From NCBI GenBank assembly GCA_020740775.1, contig JAHEWK010000008.1, positions 1,736,001-1,800,000 of the forward strand: DNA of 64,000 nucleotides. Reading direction: 5' to 3'. Below the pieces are notes generated by a model, which had not been told where the DNA came from, did not search any database, and was given only the letters and a program-made list of their open reading frames with translations. The position numbers were made by a program, and so were the translations under genes. The stretch comes from Ilyonectria destructans. Its lineage: Eukaryota > Ascomycota > Sordariomycetes > Hypocreales > Nectriaceae. Below, one piece after another: positions 1-10,268 of this stretch; the first letter of the stretch is position 1, and each line of letters begins with the position of its first letter.

Positions 1-219
1 GGGACGCGGATGGGTATGGTCTTTACGATTGTGAGCTTTGCCACGTTAACAGGTTCGCCCATAGCTGGAGCAATCATTAGTTCTCAAGGGGGGAAATACC
101 TTGGCGCGCAAGTCTTTTCAGGCACATCAATGGTGTTGGCGACGGTATTCATTGCTGCGGCTAGGGCAGTCAAGACGCGAAAGACAGGACTGGCCATCTT
201 CTCTCTGGCAAAGGTATAA
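1..219 (+). CDS. MFS transporter, C-terminal end (partial at window start)
   Basis: The reading frame is open from base 1 and ends with TAA at 217-219, so only the last 72 residues of a larger protein are present. They show two hydrophobic segments separated by a glycine-rich loop (GSPIAGAII, then GGKYLGAQVFSG), followed by a short basic cytoplasmic tail (VKTRKTG). This layout fits the last two helices of fungal major facilitator transporters of the monocarboxylate/riboflavin-transporter-like group, which move small organic acids or vitamins across a membrane. The substrate cannot be inferred from this piece. Family assignment is by remembered motif similarity; the upstream part lies outside the window. 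Confidence 0.7.
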   Translation, partial: GTRMGMVFTIVSFATLTGSPIAGAIISSQGGKYLGAQVFSGTSMVLATVFIAAARAVKTRKTGLAIFSLAKV

Positions 220-1776
220 AATTCAGACAAATGTGGATTAATAGTATTATCATGCACTCTATACTTTTTCAAATTGGCGAATCAAAAGCATATTGTTTCT
301 ATTACATTAAAAGCAAGACATTCGTGAATGCCATGAGTGAGAGGGGCGGTACAACCACGAACATGTAGTATGTAAAAGGAAAGCAACCAAAGCGTTCAAC
401 AGCGCTTAACGGCAGCCTCAGTAAAGCTAGCAGTGTACTTAGATACTAAAGCCCAGGACAGATCCCGTGGCGGCACCTCTACGGGTGGAGATTGATGAGA
501 GTTTTTGCTCCTAAGTACAGTGCGTGTCACCGCCGGTCTCAAAGATGATGGACTATTTCTCGGCAATGCCATGAAAATTCTTGTGGTCCCATTCTACAAA
601 GATTTCAAGAACCATGTTGGCAGCAACTTGAACCGTTTATCGGCCAACTATGCGAAGATCAGTGGTGCCTACCCAAATCGCTAGCACGGTGCTCTGTCTC
701 GGGCGGCGAAATGACATTAGTGCAATTTGATCAGATACTTCTCACGGCTGGCCTAACTGCAAACATCACTTCTTTGGTTCCAATTAGCGAAATTGGCCTC
801 CATTAAGGTGATTTGATCTAAGTAGATCGCGCCCACGACATTGGGGTGAAAGATGAGGACGACTTCTCCGGGACCAATACTGACCTCTCCGACGAAGAGA
901 AGATGTTAGTATCTAAATAAAAATATGTGAAGGGGAGGATGGATGGATAATAATGCTGCTAAATTTGGTAGGAACTGGTTCCGGAGGACCTCCGCTGCAT
1001 TCCAATGACTGGGGGAGCTATGGGGCTGGGGGATGTTGTCTTCCACACTCCTATGACGGCTTGTGCCAGAACCATGACCAAGTCACCCCAATTTTGGATC
1101 AGATCATCTACGGGCTTACGATTTGTAGACCAGACGAGCCGTTTTACAAGAGATGGACCTACTTGGCGTACACCCGAGACGACCCCACCAGACAGAAGAT
1201 CAAGTCTAAGCATCAGGTCTTAGCCTAAATATGCACCGCCATAGAGGTTTGCTAATGACAGCCTCTTCTGATCCATGCTTCAATTATTATGGGATATCCC
1301 GCTACTTTCCGTTCTCCGCTCAGGTACTCTCTACCGAGGTCCGGTCGAGTTGGTTCAACAGTGACGTAAACAGACGTCAAGCCAGGGGATTACAGGTCTC
1401 AATTGGTAAATGGCAAAAAGGCTCGATGCATTAATCATTTAACTCTCTTAGCTTTCTAGTTTGAGTCCAAAACTGGTGTGGCTTGCATCGTCCCGCGAGA
1501 TACGCCGACCTCCCCGCAATTTAGCATCCTTGACGTCACCACTCTACGCCCTCCTCATCATCACAATTGATGGCGTCCATTCGTCATTCTCATAATTCGT
1601 CATAGCTTTTTGGATACAACCTTAGAGAGGGTTAAAACAGCACAGGTATCCTCCGAGTCCAACATCACTCTTTCATCTCAATCATTTACCCCCAAGTACA
1701 CCCTTTCTCTGTCAAACGACGAATAGTGGCCACAAATTCCATTCGCTCCAATCATCAAATCTTCTTATAATTAAAC
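220..1776. other. Gene-free stretch with possible esterase relic
   Basis: No intact gene is visible. Short open frames around 953-1434 show no domain and overlap open frames on the other strand. A possible decayed reading frame on the minus strand (540-900) is listed separately. The last 150 bases before 1777 are pyrimidine- and CA-rich, as expected for the leader of the next gene. Confidence 0.5.
540..900 (-). pseudogene. Possible relic of an SGNH/CE16-type esterase
   Basis: Read on the minus strand, pieces in different frames resemble blocks of fungal SGNH (carbohydrate esterase 16-like) enzymes: LAIWVGTTDL near 660-705, like the 'WxGxND' block, and NGTTRIFMALPR near 560-600, like the 'GARNFLFLxLPP' block. 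Stops and frame changes separate them, and the spacing between blocks (about 23 codons) is shorter than usual. I see no start, no signal peptide and no catalytic GDS motif. If real, it is a heavily decayed copy. The similarity is short and could be chance. Confidence 0.22.
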
Positions 1777-2979
1777 ATGATGATCTCTAGACCCATCGTC
1801 AGATCCTTCCCCCGAGCTGCTCGCTCACCACGCGCTCCGCTGCGTCACATCCGATTTCAATCGACGTCATCCTCCTCTAGCGGCTCTCAGTTCACTACCG
1901 GCATAGCTGGCGGAGTAGCTGGTGCAGCCCTCTTCTATGTCGCGTATTCCTTCACGCCTGCTGGACAGACTGCTTCAAAACTGAATAAGGCGGCCAAGGA
2001 AGCTCAAAAAACGTATGAGGTGGCGGCAAAGAAACTTCAGGAGAAGACACCAACCCCTGATGAAGCCGTCAGCGCAATCAAGGGATTTGCATACTCTTAC
2101 GTTGGATGGATCCCCGGTGGCCGTTCATACGTTGACACCGCTTTCAACGACTGGGAATCTGTTCGGAAGAATCACCGCGAGGAAGCAGACGAGCTCGTCA
2201 ACGAAGCATACAAGAAGTTCCAGGAGATTTCCAAGCTCGGTCTCAGCGTAGAAACTGCGTCGCGGGCTTACGATGTCCTTGCTGAGCTTTCTAAGAAGAT
2301 TGCCAATCTTGCTGGAGATGCACTTTCCGACATCCTCGACAACCATCCTCAAGTCAAAGAAAAGCTTGGTGGAAATGTCGATAAATTGAAGCAATTCGGT
2401 GAGCAATACGGCCCCGAGGCCAAGAAGCAAGTCGACGAGACGTGGAAACAGGTCAAGGAGATCTTTGCCACAGGATTTGGTGCTGGCAGTCTGGAAAAGG
2501 CCCGAAAATTGATTGAGGAGAAGGTGGAGCAGATCAAGAAGCTTGGCGATGAGGCCTGGAAGAAGGGTCTCGAAGAAGCCAAGCCCCTCCTGGACAAGAG
2601 TCCCAAGGTGAAGGAACTTGTTGAGAAGAATGCCGACGCTCTCAAGCAAGGCAACATCAAGGAAACATTTGACAAGGTCAAGTCTGCAGTCGAGTCTGGC
2701 GACCTGGGCGATTTGGAGAGCTATGTCAAGAAAGCTGCTGATAAGGTCAAATCTAAGGGCTCTGACGAGTGGGTAGATGTGGACAAGTACTTGAAGATGA
2801 TTCCTCAGGGAGATTTTGTGTTCGAGAAGCTGCAACAACTGAGCGAAGTTGCGGACAAGCACAAAGAGGAGGGAGAGAAGTTGTTCAAGGAGACCATGGA
2901 AGAGTTGAAGCAAGTGCTTGAGAAGAAGTCAGAAAAAGCACATGAGATTGTCAACAAAGCCAAAAAGGAGGCAACTTAG
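1777..2979 (+). CDS. Mitochondrial coiled-coil protein, uncharacterised
   Basis: A single-exon 400-residue protein. The N-terminus (MMISRPIVRSFPRAARSPR) is basic, Ser-rich and free of acidic residues for the first 40 positions, typical of a mitochondrial targeting peptide. A glycine-rich hydrophobic segment follows at about 40-60 (GIAGGVAGAALFYVAYSF), able to span a membrane. Residues 70-400 are highly charged, rich in Lys/Glu heptads (for example KLIEEKVEQIKKLGDEAWKKG) and predicted helical or coiled-coil, resembling apolipoprotein- or LEA-like amphipathic repeats. I do not recognise a named family. A role at a mitochondrial membrane is inferred only from the targeting peptide and membrane segment. 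The ATG chosen is the first in frame after the CA-rich leader. Confidence 0.8.
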   Translation: MMISRPIVRSFPRAARSPRAPLRHIRFQSTSSSSSGSQFTTGIAGGVAGAALFYVAYSFTPAGQTASKLNKAAKEAQKTYEVAAKKLQEKTPTPDEAVSAIKGFAYSYVGWIPGGRSYVDTAFNDWESVRKNHREEADELVNEAYKKFQEISKLGLSVETASRAYDVLAELSKKIANLAGDALSDILDNHPQVKEKLGGNVDKLKQFGEQYGPEAKKQVDETWKQVKEIFATGFGAGSLEKARKLIEEKVEQIKKLGDEAWKKGLEEAKPLLDKSPKVKELVEKNADALKQGNIKETFDKVKSAVESGDLGDLESYVKKAADKVKSKGSDEWVDVDKYLKMIPQGDFVFEKLQQLSEVADKHKEEGEKLFKETMEELKQVLEKKSEKAHEIVNKAKKEAT

Positions 2980-3522
2980 TCGGCGGCCATTCAATATGTA
3001 ATTTAGACTGAAGATGGGATCCAGCAGTAAGCTGTGAACAAACAACTGAATCAGAGTGAATTAAGACATTACCTCCCTAGATGCTATGCCGTACTTGGTG
3101 AAATAATGAGAGATGGTATGGATATGAGATCGCAGGAGGTATACTCCCTAACCAATCTCATCGCAATTGTTGATATATTTGTAGCACTTACGCAATCAGT
3201 CAACCGAGGAGAATAGTTTTCAGAAGCGATCTCAACGCGCACCGTAGACCCCGTCGAAGGCTTCCCGCAGCCGTCTAGTCCTAAGCGATTCCGACGAGAA
3301 AGGTGACAAGGAGGTTGGCTCCAACTAGTTCATCATCGAGCTCAACCACCAGAGGAAAGTGTCGAGCTGCTGATTCAGCTTGCGGGCCTCATCTCAGGAG
3401 TCTTCCGCACTATCTCTGCATCATTGCCGAGAAAATCTTCAAGTCTATTCATCGGGATCTAAGGTATTCCTTTATTCCCTTATTTATTTCCCTTATTTTA
3501 TTTATTAAATACAATAATGTAT
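2980..3522. other. Gene-free, partly AT-rich
   Basis: Downstream flank of the mitochondrial gene. An in-frame fragment at about 3225-3465 on the plus strand (containing VDPVEGFPQPSSPKRFRRER, then a stop, then PPEESVELLIQLAGLISG) looks protein-like but has no start and is interrupted. 3465-3535 is a T/A-rich run. Nothing can be named. Confidence 0.4.
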
Positions 3523-3950
3523 TTAGGCTTTTAGCCTTAGTGTTTGCGACTTAGGATGTAAAGCCCCCTGCAGTATCTCGCTGCTAGTCTTCTTCCCCTT
3601 CGACTTGTCGGCCTTGTACTTCTTGCTGAGGGTGATGTAGAGGTTGGTGGTGTGGTTGCCGGAGCTCAGGATGAACGACTCAAGCATCTGATAGAAGAAA
3701 ACAGTTTCTTCGAGTATTGCCTTGTAGGCTTCCTCGCTTGGATCTACGATGTCGTTCTCGGTGTCTCCCTCAGCTGCGTCCAGGCTTCGACGACTGCCGC
3801 CATCGCTACTGATGGAGGTTCGTCGAGAATCACTTTCTTATGGGAAGACAGAAAACGGCCATCCTCGACGTACATCCATCTCTTGGTTTGCTCGGTGGGG
3901 GCATCAGGTGGAGGGATTTCTCCACGAGGGTTCATATTCTCGGGAGCCAT
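3523..3950 (-). pseudogene. Broken paralogue of the 96-aa gene at 10,677
   Basis: From the ATG at 3950-3948 the protein starts MAPENMNPRGEIPPPDAPTE and continues QTKRWMYVEDGRFLSSHKKVILD, nearly the same as the start of the gene at 10,677 (MAPENTNPCAEIPPPNAPTE). After VILD the copy lacks the end of exon 1, the first intron, exon 2 and most of intron 2 seen at 10,677, and resumes in the 3' end of intron 2 (CCTCCATC.GTAG). The junction therefore shifts the frame, and that frame ends at TAG near 3744. In another frame the reading continues DGGSRRSLDAAEGDTEND, matching exon 3, then runs about 70 more codons (EETVFFYQMLESFILSSGN, then a Lys-rich end) to TAA at 3525-3523. Those last codons are not in the 10,677 copy. 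A genomic deletion, not a retrocopy, explains the leftover intron bases. Confidence 0.65.
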
Positions 3951-4055
3951 GCTGATATGAGGGAGGTTTGGTTGTGATCTTGTTGTGATATGGTTGTGGT
4001 TGTGAAGTTGTAAAGAATGTTACGCACATTCAATCAAGAAAGGCCCTTGACCGTA

Positions 4056-4085
4056 GATTTAATGTCAATGGATTTAATGTCAGTG
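4056..4085. repeat. Two tandem copies of a 15-bp unit
   Basis: GATTTAATGTCAATG is followed directly by GATTTAATGTCAGTG, one mismatch. It lies about 110 bases upstream of the broken small gene that starts at 3950 on the minus strand. Confidence 0.6.
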
Positions 4086-4523
4086 AACCACCGCATCAAC
4101 TATCGCCTCTGGTCATTTGCCATGTTGTCGTGTATTTATTCACATCCATGCAGCTGACGGAGGTTGGTTACACGAATTAGACGTCCATTAGAATGAAATA
4201 CATTGGGGATTATTATTAAACGGATTGTAGGATATAGATACCTATGTTAAAATGCAGGTTTGGGAGCAATCGTGAGTCTGCTAAGCGGTCTACTTGACTT
4301 GGGGGGAAACCGCCTGTCTGGTTCTGGAGAGACACCACAATGAAACTGTACGTGCGCTGATCTTAATACAAGGTGCTAAGCACTGCCTAAACAATGTAGT
4401 CGACAAGTAAACACGTCAAGCGCGAGCCGCATCCTTCTCGCCACACATCCTCGAACTGCGACGACATGAACTCGCCGGCATCACGTTGGTCAAGCGCAGC
4501 GAAACACCGGTTCATGCCCGAAA

Positions 4524-5250
4524 ATGCCTCCACCAAGCCCTCAGAAGGTGACAGCGGCCGAGCTCGAAAAGAGAATCAGGGGCGCCGATCTCTCGGTGGG
4601 CATGTTGACAGAGGCAAATCTTGAACCGATTCAGATTTCACACCTCAGCCCCGAGCTCGTACCGCACCGTCCTCTCGCTCACCGTCGATGAGATCTTTAG
4701 TCTTGCCCATCGGGAACCAAAGGATTATATGGTTTGCTGGACGGCTTGTGTGGACAAGTTGGGAGCGACAAACGTCCTGGCTGCCAGAACCTTTTCTTCT
4801 TGGGGTGGCCACAAGCAACTGACTATCGACCTCCATACTTTGGAGTCGATGAAAAACGATACCCCGGGGACTTACATGTTGCCCGCAACGACCATCGTCG
4901 CTGCTTCTGCAGCAAAGAACATCCGACGTGTCAGAGGCGGCGAGAAGGACAAGGCATCCTAGATGCTGAAGGCGAACGACCTGTGGTCGTATGTCGACGC
5001 CGCTGTCGACACATACATCACCTACAAGAAGAGGATCCTCGTGATTGGGGTGTCGAAAATATTTCCTGACGGTCCCATCTTTCGCGAGCTGGACAGCGGC
5101 ATCGTCGGGATGAAGGTTCCTCGCTCTGTCCCCAACGAGGTTCAGAGAACGATGCAGCTTCGAGACTGCCAAGTCGAAATTCCTCGGCTCATGGCCTTGT
5201 CCCCCGAGTCCGAGATGATGGAGATCCAGAAGAAGATCACCCCGGGATGA
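4524..5250 (+). pseudogene. Decayed protein-coding gene, family unknown
   Basis: An ATG at 4524 opens MPPPSPQKVTAAELEKRIRG and reads about 55 codons to a stop. A second frame then gives DEIFSLAHREPKDYMVCW, AARTFSSWGGHKQLTIDLHT and ATTIVAASAAKN, ending at TAG 4960-4962. The same frame resumes at once with MLKANDLWSYVDAAVDTYIT and runs to TGA at 5248-5250. The composition is protein-like across at least one frame change and one in-frame stop, so I read it as a disrupted gene rather than several genes. No family is recognised. It is head-to-head with the broken small gene at 3950, about 570 bases apart, like the DUF3435 and 96-aa gene pair at 10.3-10.7 kb. Confidence 0.45.
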
Positions 5251-5712
5251 AGCTCTAGCTTCGGCTGGAGACTTGTTCGAGAAGCTTGGGACTCCGGACT
5301 ATGACCGGGATGTGACCGCGGTAGAATTGCTACCTAGATCAACCTCGTTACAGTTATTCTTAGTTTATTATTTTGTGGCACTTTGTCTTCGTATGTGGCG
5401 GCCTGTTTACTGTTGAAACAATTGTGTTTGGGTGAGCTTCTTAGAACAAGCAGACATCGCGTCAAGCAGTGAACATAAGTTTACACCAAATACTAGATAA
5501 TTCCGTCTTCCATCAGCATATGGAGCTTGGAGTTTGATATACGTATTGACTCTTCTCGTGGGTATTGCAATGCGTGTTAGCTGGGGGACGTCCAGCGACG
5601 ATGGCTCTAGTGTGCTAGCTACAGAGAGGGATATTTGCTTTATAGGTAGGCTCAATCCACTCAATTTCCAACCGACTAAGCTTAGTCACTCCAAGAGATA
5701 CGACTCGGATTA
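5251..5712. other. Gene-free spacer upstream of tRNA-Glu
   Basis: No supported coding region. Open frames here are short, lack splice or domain support and overlap frames on the opposite strand. Confidence 0.4.
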
Positions 5713-5799
5713 TCCGATATGGTGTAGTGGACTATCATTCCGCGTTTTCATCCTGACAACACGACCGCGGCGACCGGGGTTCGATTCCCCGTATCGGAG
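5713..5799 (+). tRNA. tRNA-Glu (anticodon UUC) with 14-nt intron
   Basis: The 5' TCCGATA pairs with TATCGGA at the 3' end, followed by discriminator G. The D-arm region TGGTGTAGTGG matches the A box and GGTTCGATTCC the B box with its T-stem. The anticodon stem CCGCG/CGCGG encloses a loop that reads TTTTCA, giving anticodon TTC, then about 14 extra bases after position 37, the canonical site of nuclear tRNA introns. A T-rich run follows the gene (TTTCATTTTTG), suitable for RNA polymerase III termination. Removal of the intron requires the tRNA-splicing endonuclease, whose catalytic subunit SEN2 is encoded at 58.2-59.8 kb in this window. Confidence 0.93.
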
Positions 5800-7825
5800 T
5801 TTCATTTTTGCTCTTTCGGGCATCTTGAGATATTTTTTTGGGATTTATTTACGCTCCCCATGCTTCTTGATCGTTCTGCTGTTGTCGTGGACGCATTCCC
5901 AGTTGTCTGGAGGTGAGGCTCGTTTGGGTAAGTCTGCACGGACCCATGGTTTGTGGGGGAGGGGTACGTACCTCCCCAAGGTGTGGGGGTGCTTGGACGT
6001 GTAAGACACGCAGAACGACTTACTCAACCACCCTAAGGATGGATTGATCTAAATATCTGAGATCACTACTTGTTATGACAGTTGAAGAGCAAGTGCAAAG
6101 GTATTGCGATGTGAAAACAACCGGGAACTCCGAAGAGTACCTCTGTTGTTTGTGTACAAACACATACCTACTGCCATCAAGTAATTGCCTTGTTGAGAGC
6201 AAGGAGAGAATCCAAGGGAGGGGGTCATTCCTTGAACGTCCAGACAGCGCCACTGTTCAGTAAAATATTTGTAGTATCCGTCAACCCTTCTCCATAGAGA
6301 ATTTTCTGGTGCTTGATAATCTGGTCACTCCTTGGCGGGGGTCGACTTCATGATTCGATGCCACATTAGCATATTGGAAAGGGTTTGTGGTGGGGATTTT
6401 CGTGCTGGGAGGCTATGCGCTGGTGCCAGGTGACGTGAAAAGGCGCAACTATGTGGGAGTAACTGAGTAAATAATGAGTTCCATAAAGTGAGCCTTGAAT
6501 GAGCAGTGACGAAAGGGGAGGATATCATGATGTGGATGGGCAGACTGTGCGACTTCAGTATGAGGGAATGTGGAACTATTTCAGCCGAACACCACGAATG
6601 TGCCTGTTTACACTACGCAATTCAGATGATGTCGCAACGAACGGCACCTTTTTTTCCTCCCAGCGTCTGCTGCAGATTTTAGAGTTGCCAGTGAGTTCAG
6701 AGGGGAGTTTCGTTTTGCATCAGACTGCACACCCTCAAATCAGGGACGTACCCGAAGAATCCAAAAAGGCATTGATGAACCCCGGGATGGCACCCTGGAT
6801 GGTAGCTCCGTCTAGATGTAGATGCTAGTATTTTCTCAGTGGATGGTTACTTATTTGAACTATACTTCTGTCTCTCAACAATTCGACGATGACTCGGACC
6901 GGATGAGTTCTTGGGATGGAACCATCCCAAGACACCAGAACCGGCGAGGTGAGACTCCGATATCGGTAAATGTGGATTTCAAGGCGATTCTAACAGACTG
7001 ACGAAAGGCCGATACGTAAACATTGCCCCTTCACCGATCGTCGATGTCTCTTAACCCCTTTCTTCTGGTGGATCGTCGGTTGTTGGACCCGTGTTCAAAG
7101 GATGTCCAAAAGCTTTATTACCCTTTTTACGGACCTTATCTAATGTGCGACCGTCCAAACTAGAGGGACTGTATTTCGGTTGTGGGTTGGCGCTTTTGTT
7201 CGGTACAGGTATGACGGATCTCCACTGCAAACGATTGACCGTGTGGCCCCAGAAGAAAACCGAACAAAGGGCCAAGAAGGAGGATGGAAATACGCTGGAT
7301 CGCCTCAAGGCGCCGGAAACGGCAAGAGCACACTTTGTATGGAAGTCACGGCGATTCCGAGGGGCCAACAGAAGACACGTAAAGAGGTAGACTTTTTACA
7401 TACTCAGACATCTCATTTTCACCAACTGTAACTTATTAGGCGAATACAATAAAGCAGCATCGGTCTGTAGCAAAGTGATTCCATTCCAGAAGATTGTCTT
7501 GTCCAGAGGCGGCGCAACAATTCCATCCGTCCATCCTTCCTTCATCCAGGTTTCTTCATCAACTAGTTCCACATAAGATGCGGCGCGTCCAGTTCGTTGC
7601 CAGTCGTTTCAGGCATTCCACCAAACCTGACGTAGTCGCTATTTTCCGCGACAAACCTGTCGACAGCGGCTTGGTCGTAGTTTTCTTCAGTGGACATTTC
7701 TTCTACCTGAATAACTTCGATTCTACCTCAGTAAAATTAGACGATTAATAGTATCGAAGATTGGAGGGTTCCTGGCGACCAAAGCCGTCCCATCAGCGAG
7801 ATCCCAAGAGTGAACACTACCCAGT
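5800..7825. other. Gene-poor stretch between tRNA-Glu and the DUF3435 gene
   Basis: Open frames at 6499-6828, 7091-7390 and 7180-7431 on the plus strand and 7051-7368 on the minus strand have no recognisable domain. Just 3' of the DUF3435 gene, on the minus strand at about 7707-7573, is a 44-codon frame starting MSTEENYDQAAVDRFVAENS and ending PHLMWN-stop. Its composition is protein-like and it could be a short gene or a leftover 3' exon; I cannot decide which. Confidence 0.35.
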
Positions 7826-10254
7826 CTAAGACCCGGGTTGCCTGGAACTGGGATCGACTTGGAAACCCTCGTCGTACCATCCCAATGAACGCTTCAGAGC
7901 ATCGTGCGCAATGAAAAGTTGCCCGACCGTGGACGGGTCGATGACTTCTTTGTTCGCCCACCATGTATTCCCGTGTTCGATATCTTGCATCTTGGTCAAC
8001 TCCGAGTCGGTGATATGTCGAGCGAGTGTTGCCACGGTGGCATACACTGGAATCACAGTACCGGGAGGTGCAACTGCGACACAAATCTCACATCGAACAC
8101 CTGGGAGCCCCTCGTCCCTTGCCACTATCTGGGCGCGCCGGGAGAACTGCTTGAATCTGGAGTGGAAGTTTCCATCCAAATGACGCTTGAGCTCGTTGGC
8201 CTCGTAGTTCTTCGACTTGGTTTCGTCGTCAACAGTCTCATCCGCCTGACATGAACGGCAAGTGGCCATCTTGGCTGGCTTTCTGCCCCAACTCGACGTC
8301 TCGGTGCCAGCAAATAGCCAGATTTCCATCGCACAGCGTGCTACAGTCGCATAATCCATCTGGTCCAAGACTTCTCCGATGGAGACTTCATCAGGAAAGG
8401 TTTGGGCTTCTTCATCGTGTTCGATTCTCTCCTGAAGCTGGTCCTCTGCGTCCCGTTCGTTCCCACCGGTGGTTGGATCCTCCTCAAATACATTGTCGAA
8501 GTCTACTCCAAGAGTGCGGAGGGCATCTTCCTCGATCAAGTCGGAATCGGAATTCTGGGGGCCGACAGACGCCTTGGCTTGGGCTATGATGCGACGGTTG
8601 AACTCGTTGCTCATCGATTGCAGATCGCTCATTCGGATGTCTGGCGCTTCAGCAGTTAGTTCTTGCATTAGCTTCTCCCGAAGGTCCTTGATTAGACTTT
8701 GGAAGGCGGCGCTTTGAAGAACTCGGTCTCGGTTCTGCTTAGAGGCAGAGTCTCCATTATGGGGGTACTCGTCGTCACTATTGCGCAACTGCTCAAAGAC
8801 TTCGTCAAGTATCGGTGCTATCATCTGGAATTGATCCTTGCTGAGTTTGGTCACAGAGAGCATGTCTCTAACGTAATCATGCCGAGTTCGATCCTCGCCT
8901 AGAGCGATGGAGGTCAGATTCAAGAGTTCCGTTCGATTAACTGTGTAACAACGCTCTAGGATAGTTGAGTTCGGATCATGGGCCACAATTGCCTCTGCCT
9001 GCTTCGGTCTAACTTTCTCTAAGAGTTCTTGGGCGGTATCGCATCGGAGGCTGTAAAATGTAATCGATTTCGTGAATCCAACTTTCTCTGCACAGTGTTG
9101 CAGGTAGTCGGTGAAGGCCTCTGATGCCATCGGTTTGTCCAGATCGACATCCAAACCTTGCTGTGTCCCTGCAACAAATACCGGTTTATCAAGGAACTCT
9201 TTCTTGATCGCAATGAATCGATTTCGGCTCTTAAAGAGCTCATCGATCGTCTGGATTCCATGAAGAACACCTCGTCGGATGGCAATTGTCAAGAGTCGAT
9301 GGGGGGCGGACATTTGGAAGGTTTGTTTGCCAATAGAATTTGAGAGATATCTTAATCAAGTTAGACTTGTTCAAAAAAAATTAACGAGACAGGGAATACA
9401 GACAGAAAAGGTTTCTCGTTCACAGTCTCTGCAGGGTATGGATCCATCGTATCAGTCTCGAGGTTCCGAATACTAAGTCGAACCAAAAACCTTCCGTCGA
9501 CATTAGTTCTCTCAATCTCAAAATCCCTCCATGCGATGAATGGGAGGTGTTGCTTTGGGCGAACATGTTGAGGAGGTCCCAAGGAGTCAGGTTGTAGAGC
9601 TGCCAGCCGACCCAAGACCCAGGCAAGATGATGGCACTCGGCAAGTGCAATGCACGGGGTTTGGCTCATATCGAAATCCATCATCCGAAGGATTTCTCGG
9701 GTACCAACCCGGGTATCGTTTCCAGAAGCTTGTCAGCGAGATTCGACACCGAAGCGGTCGCAGAGTTGCCTCATTACTTCTGCCAAACTGTAATTCAGGG
9801 CAGCAGAAGTAGGAGGTTCGATGTCTCGCTCTCTGTACTTCCGTTCGACCCAGAACATCAGATTTCGTTGGTGCTGCACCAACACGGTGTAACTGATCGC
9901 ATCGTCCTCAGTGGCCTGGGGAGCACACTTCGAGAATTCAGATACCGTGAACTGACGGAGCTGAGAGAAAAGTTGCTCAAAGGGCTTATCTCCGGGCGTT
10001 GGATCTGGGAAGCAGACTTTGTCGATATCGTCGGATTCTCCGAAAACCGACCGTGCCCACGCGCAGTAGAGAGACAACTGTTGGTCTTGTTGCAGCTGGG
10101 TGGACGGAGAAGCCCATCGATAGCCACGCGCAAGTTCATCAAGTTTCTTCGATTCCTCGCAAAGCGCCCTGAATTCGGGATCGTCGGTTCCCTCAACTCG
10201 ATCGAGGAACTCCCTGAGACCTTCTTTCTTTCGCCCAATTTTTGGCGGCGCCAT
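7826..10254 (-). pseudogene. DUF3435 (FluG-domain) tyrosine-recombinase-like gene with in-frame TGA
   Basis: Exons 10254-9404 and 9350-7826 join in phase across an intron with donor GTCTGT, branch CTAAC and acceptor TTAAG, giving 791 codons. Codon 174 is TGA (9735-9733); the same frame continues with conserved sequence on both sides. Residues 1-173 (MAPPKIGRKKEG...) contain the helical N-terminal part (QDQQLSLYCAWARSVFGE). The central part matches fungal DUF3435/FluG-domain proteins, relatives of tyrosine recombinases and of Starship captains: HHLAWVLGRLAAL, WRDFEIERTNVDGRF, SAPHRLLTIAIRRGVL. Likely catalytic positions: the first Arg appears as Gln (LAALQPDSL where the family has ARPGSL), the second Arg is kept (FYSLRCDTA), as are His (AHDPNST) and Tyr (ERCYT). 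The C-terminal 200 residues carry two CxxC motifs (CRSC, CEIC) with downstream His, a possible zinc finger. ATG 10254 is preferred over upstream starts because MAPPK begins the family-like region. Probably inactive unless the stop is read through or is a sequencing error. Confidence 0.75.
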
Positions 10255-10268
10255 CTTCAACGATAATT

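Noticed and set aside
2125..2913. Long minus-strand open frame of 262 codons opposite the mitochondrial protein
   Set aside because: Leucine-rich antisense shadow caused by the Lys/Glu codon bias of the real plus-strand gene; no ATG context, domain or leader.
3523..3950. The small-gene copy as a retrocopy of the 10,677 gene
   Set aside because: It keeps the 3' end of intron 2 next to exon 3 sequence, which a processed mRNA copy would lack; genomic deletion fits better.
7826..10254. A short intron removing the TGA at codon 174
   Set aside because: A 49-nt candidate (GTAATG donor, AAG acceptor) has its CTGAC branch only two bases before the acceptor AG, too near to be functional, and the donor is poor.
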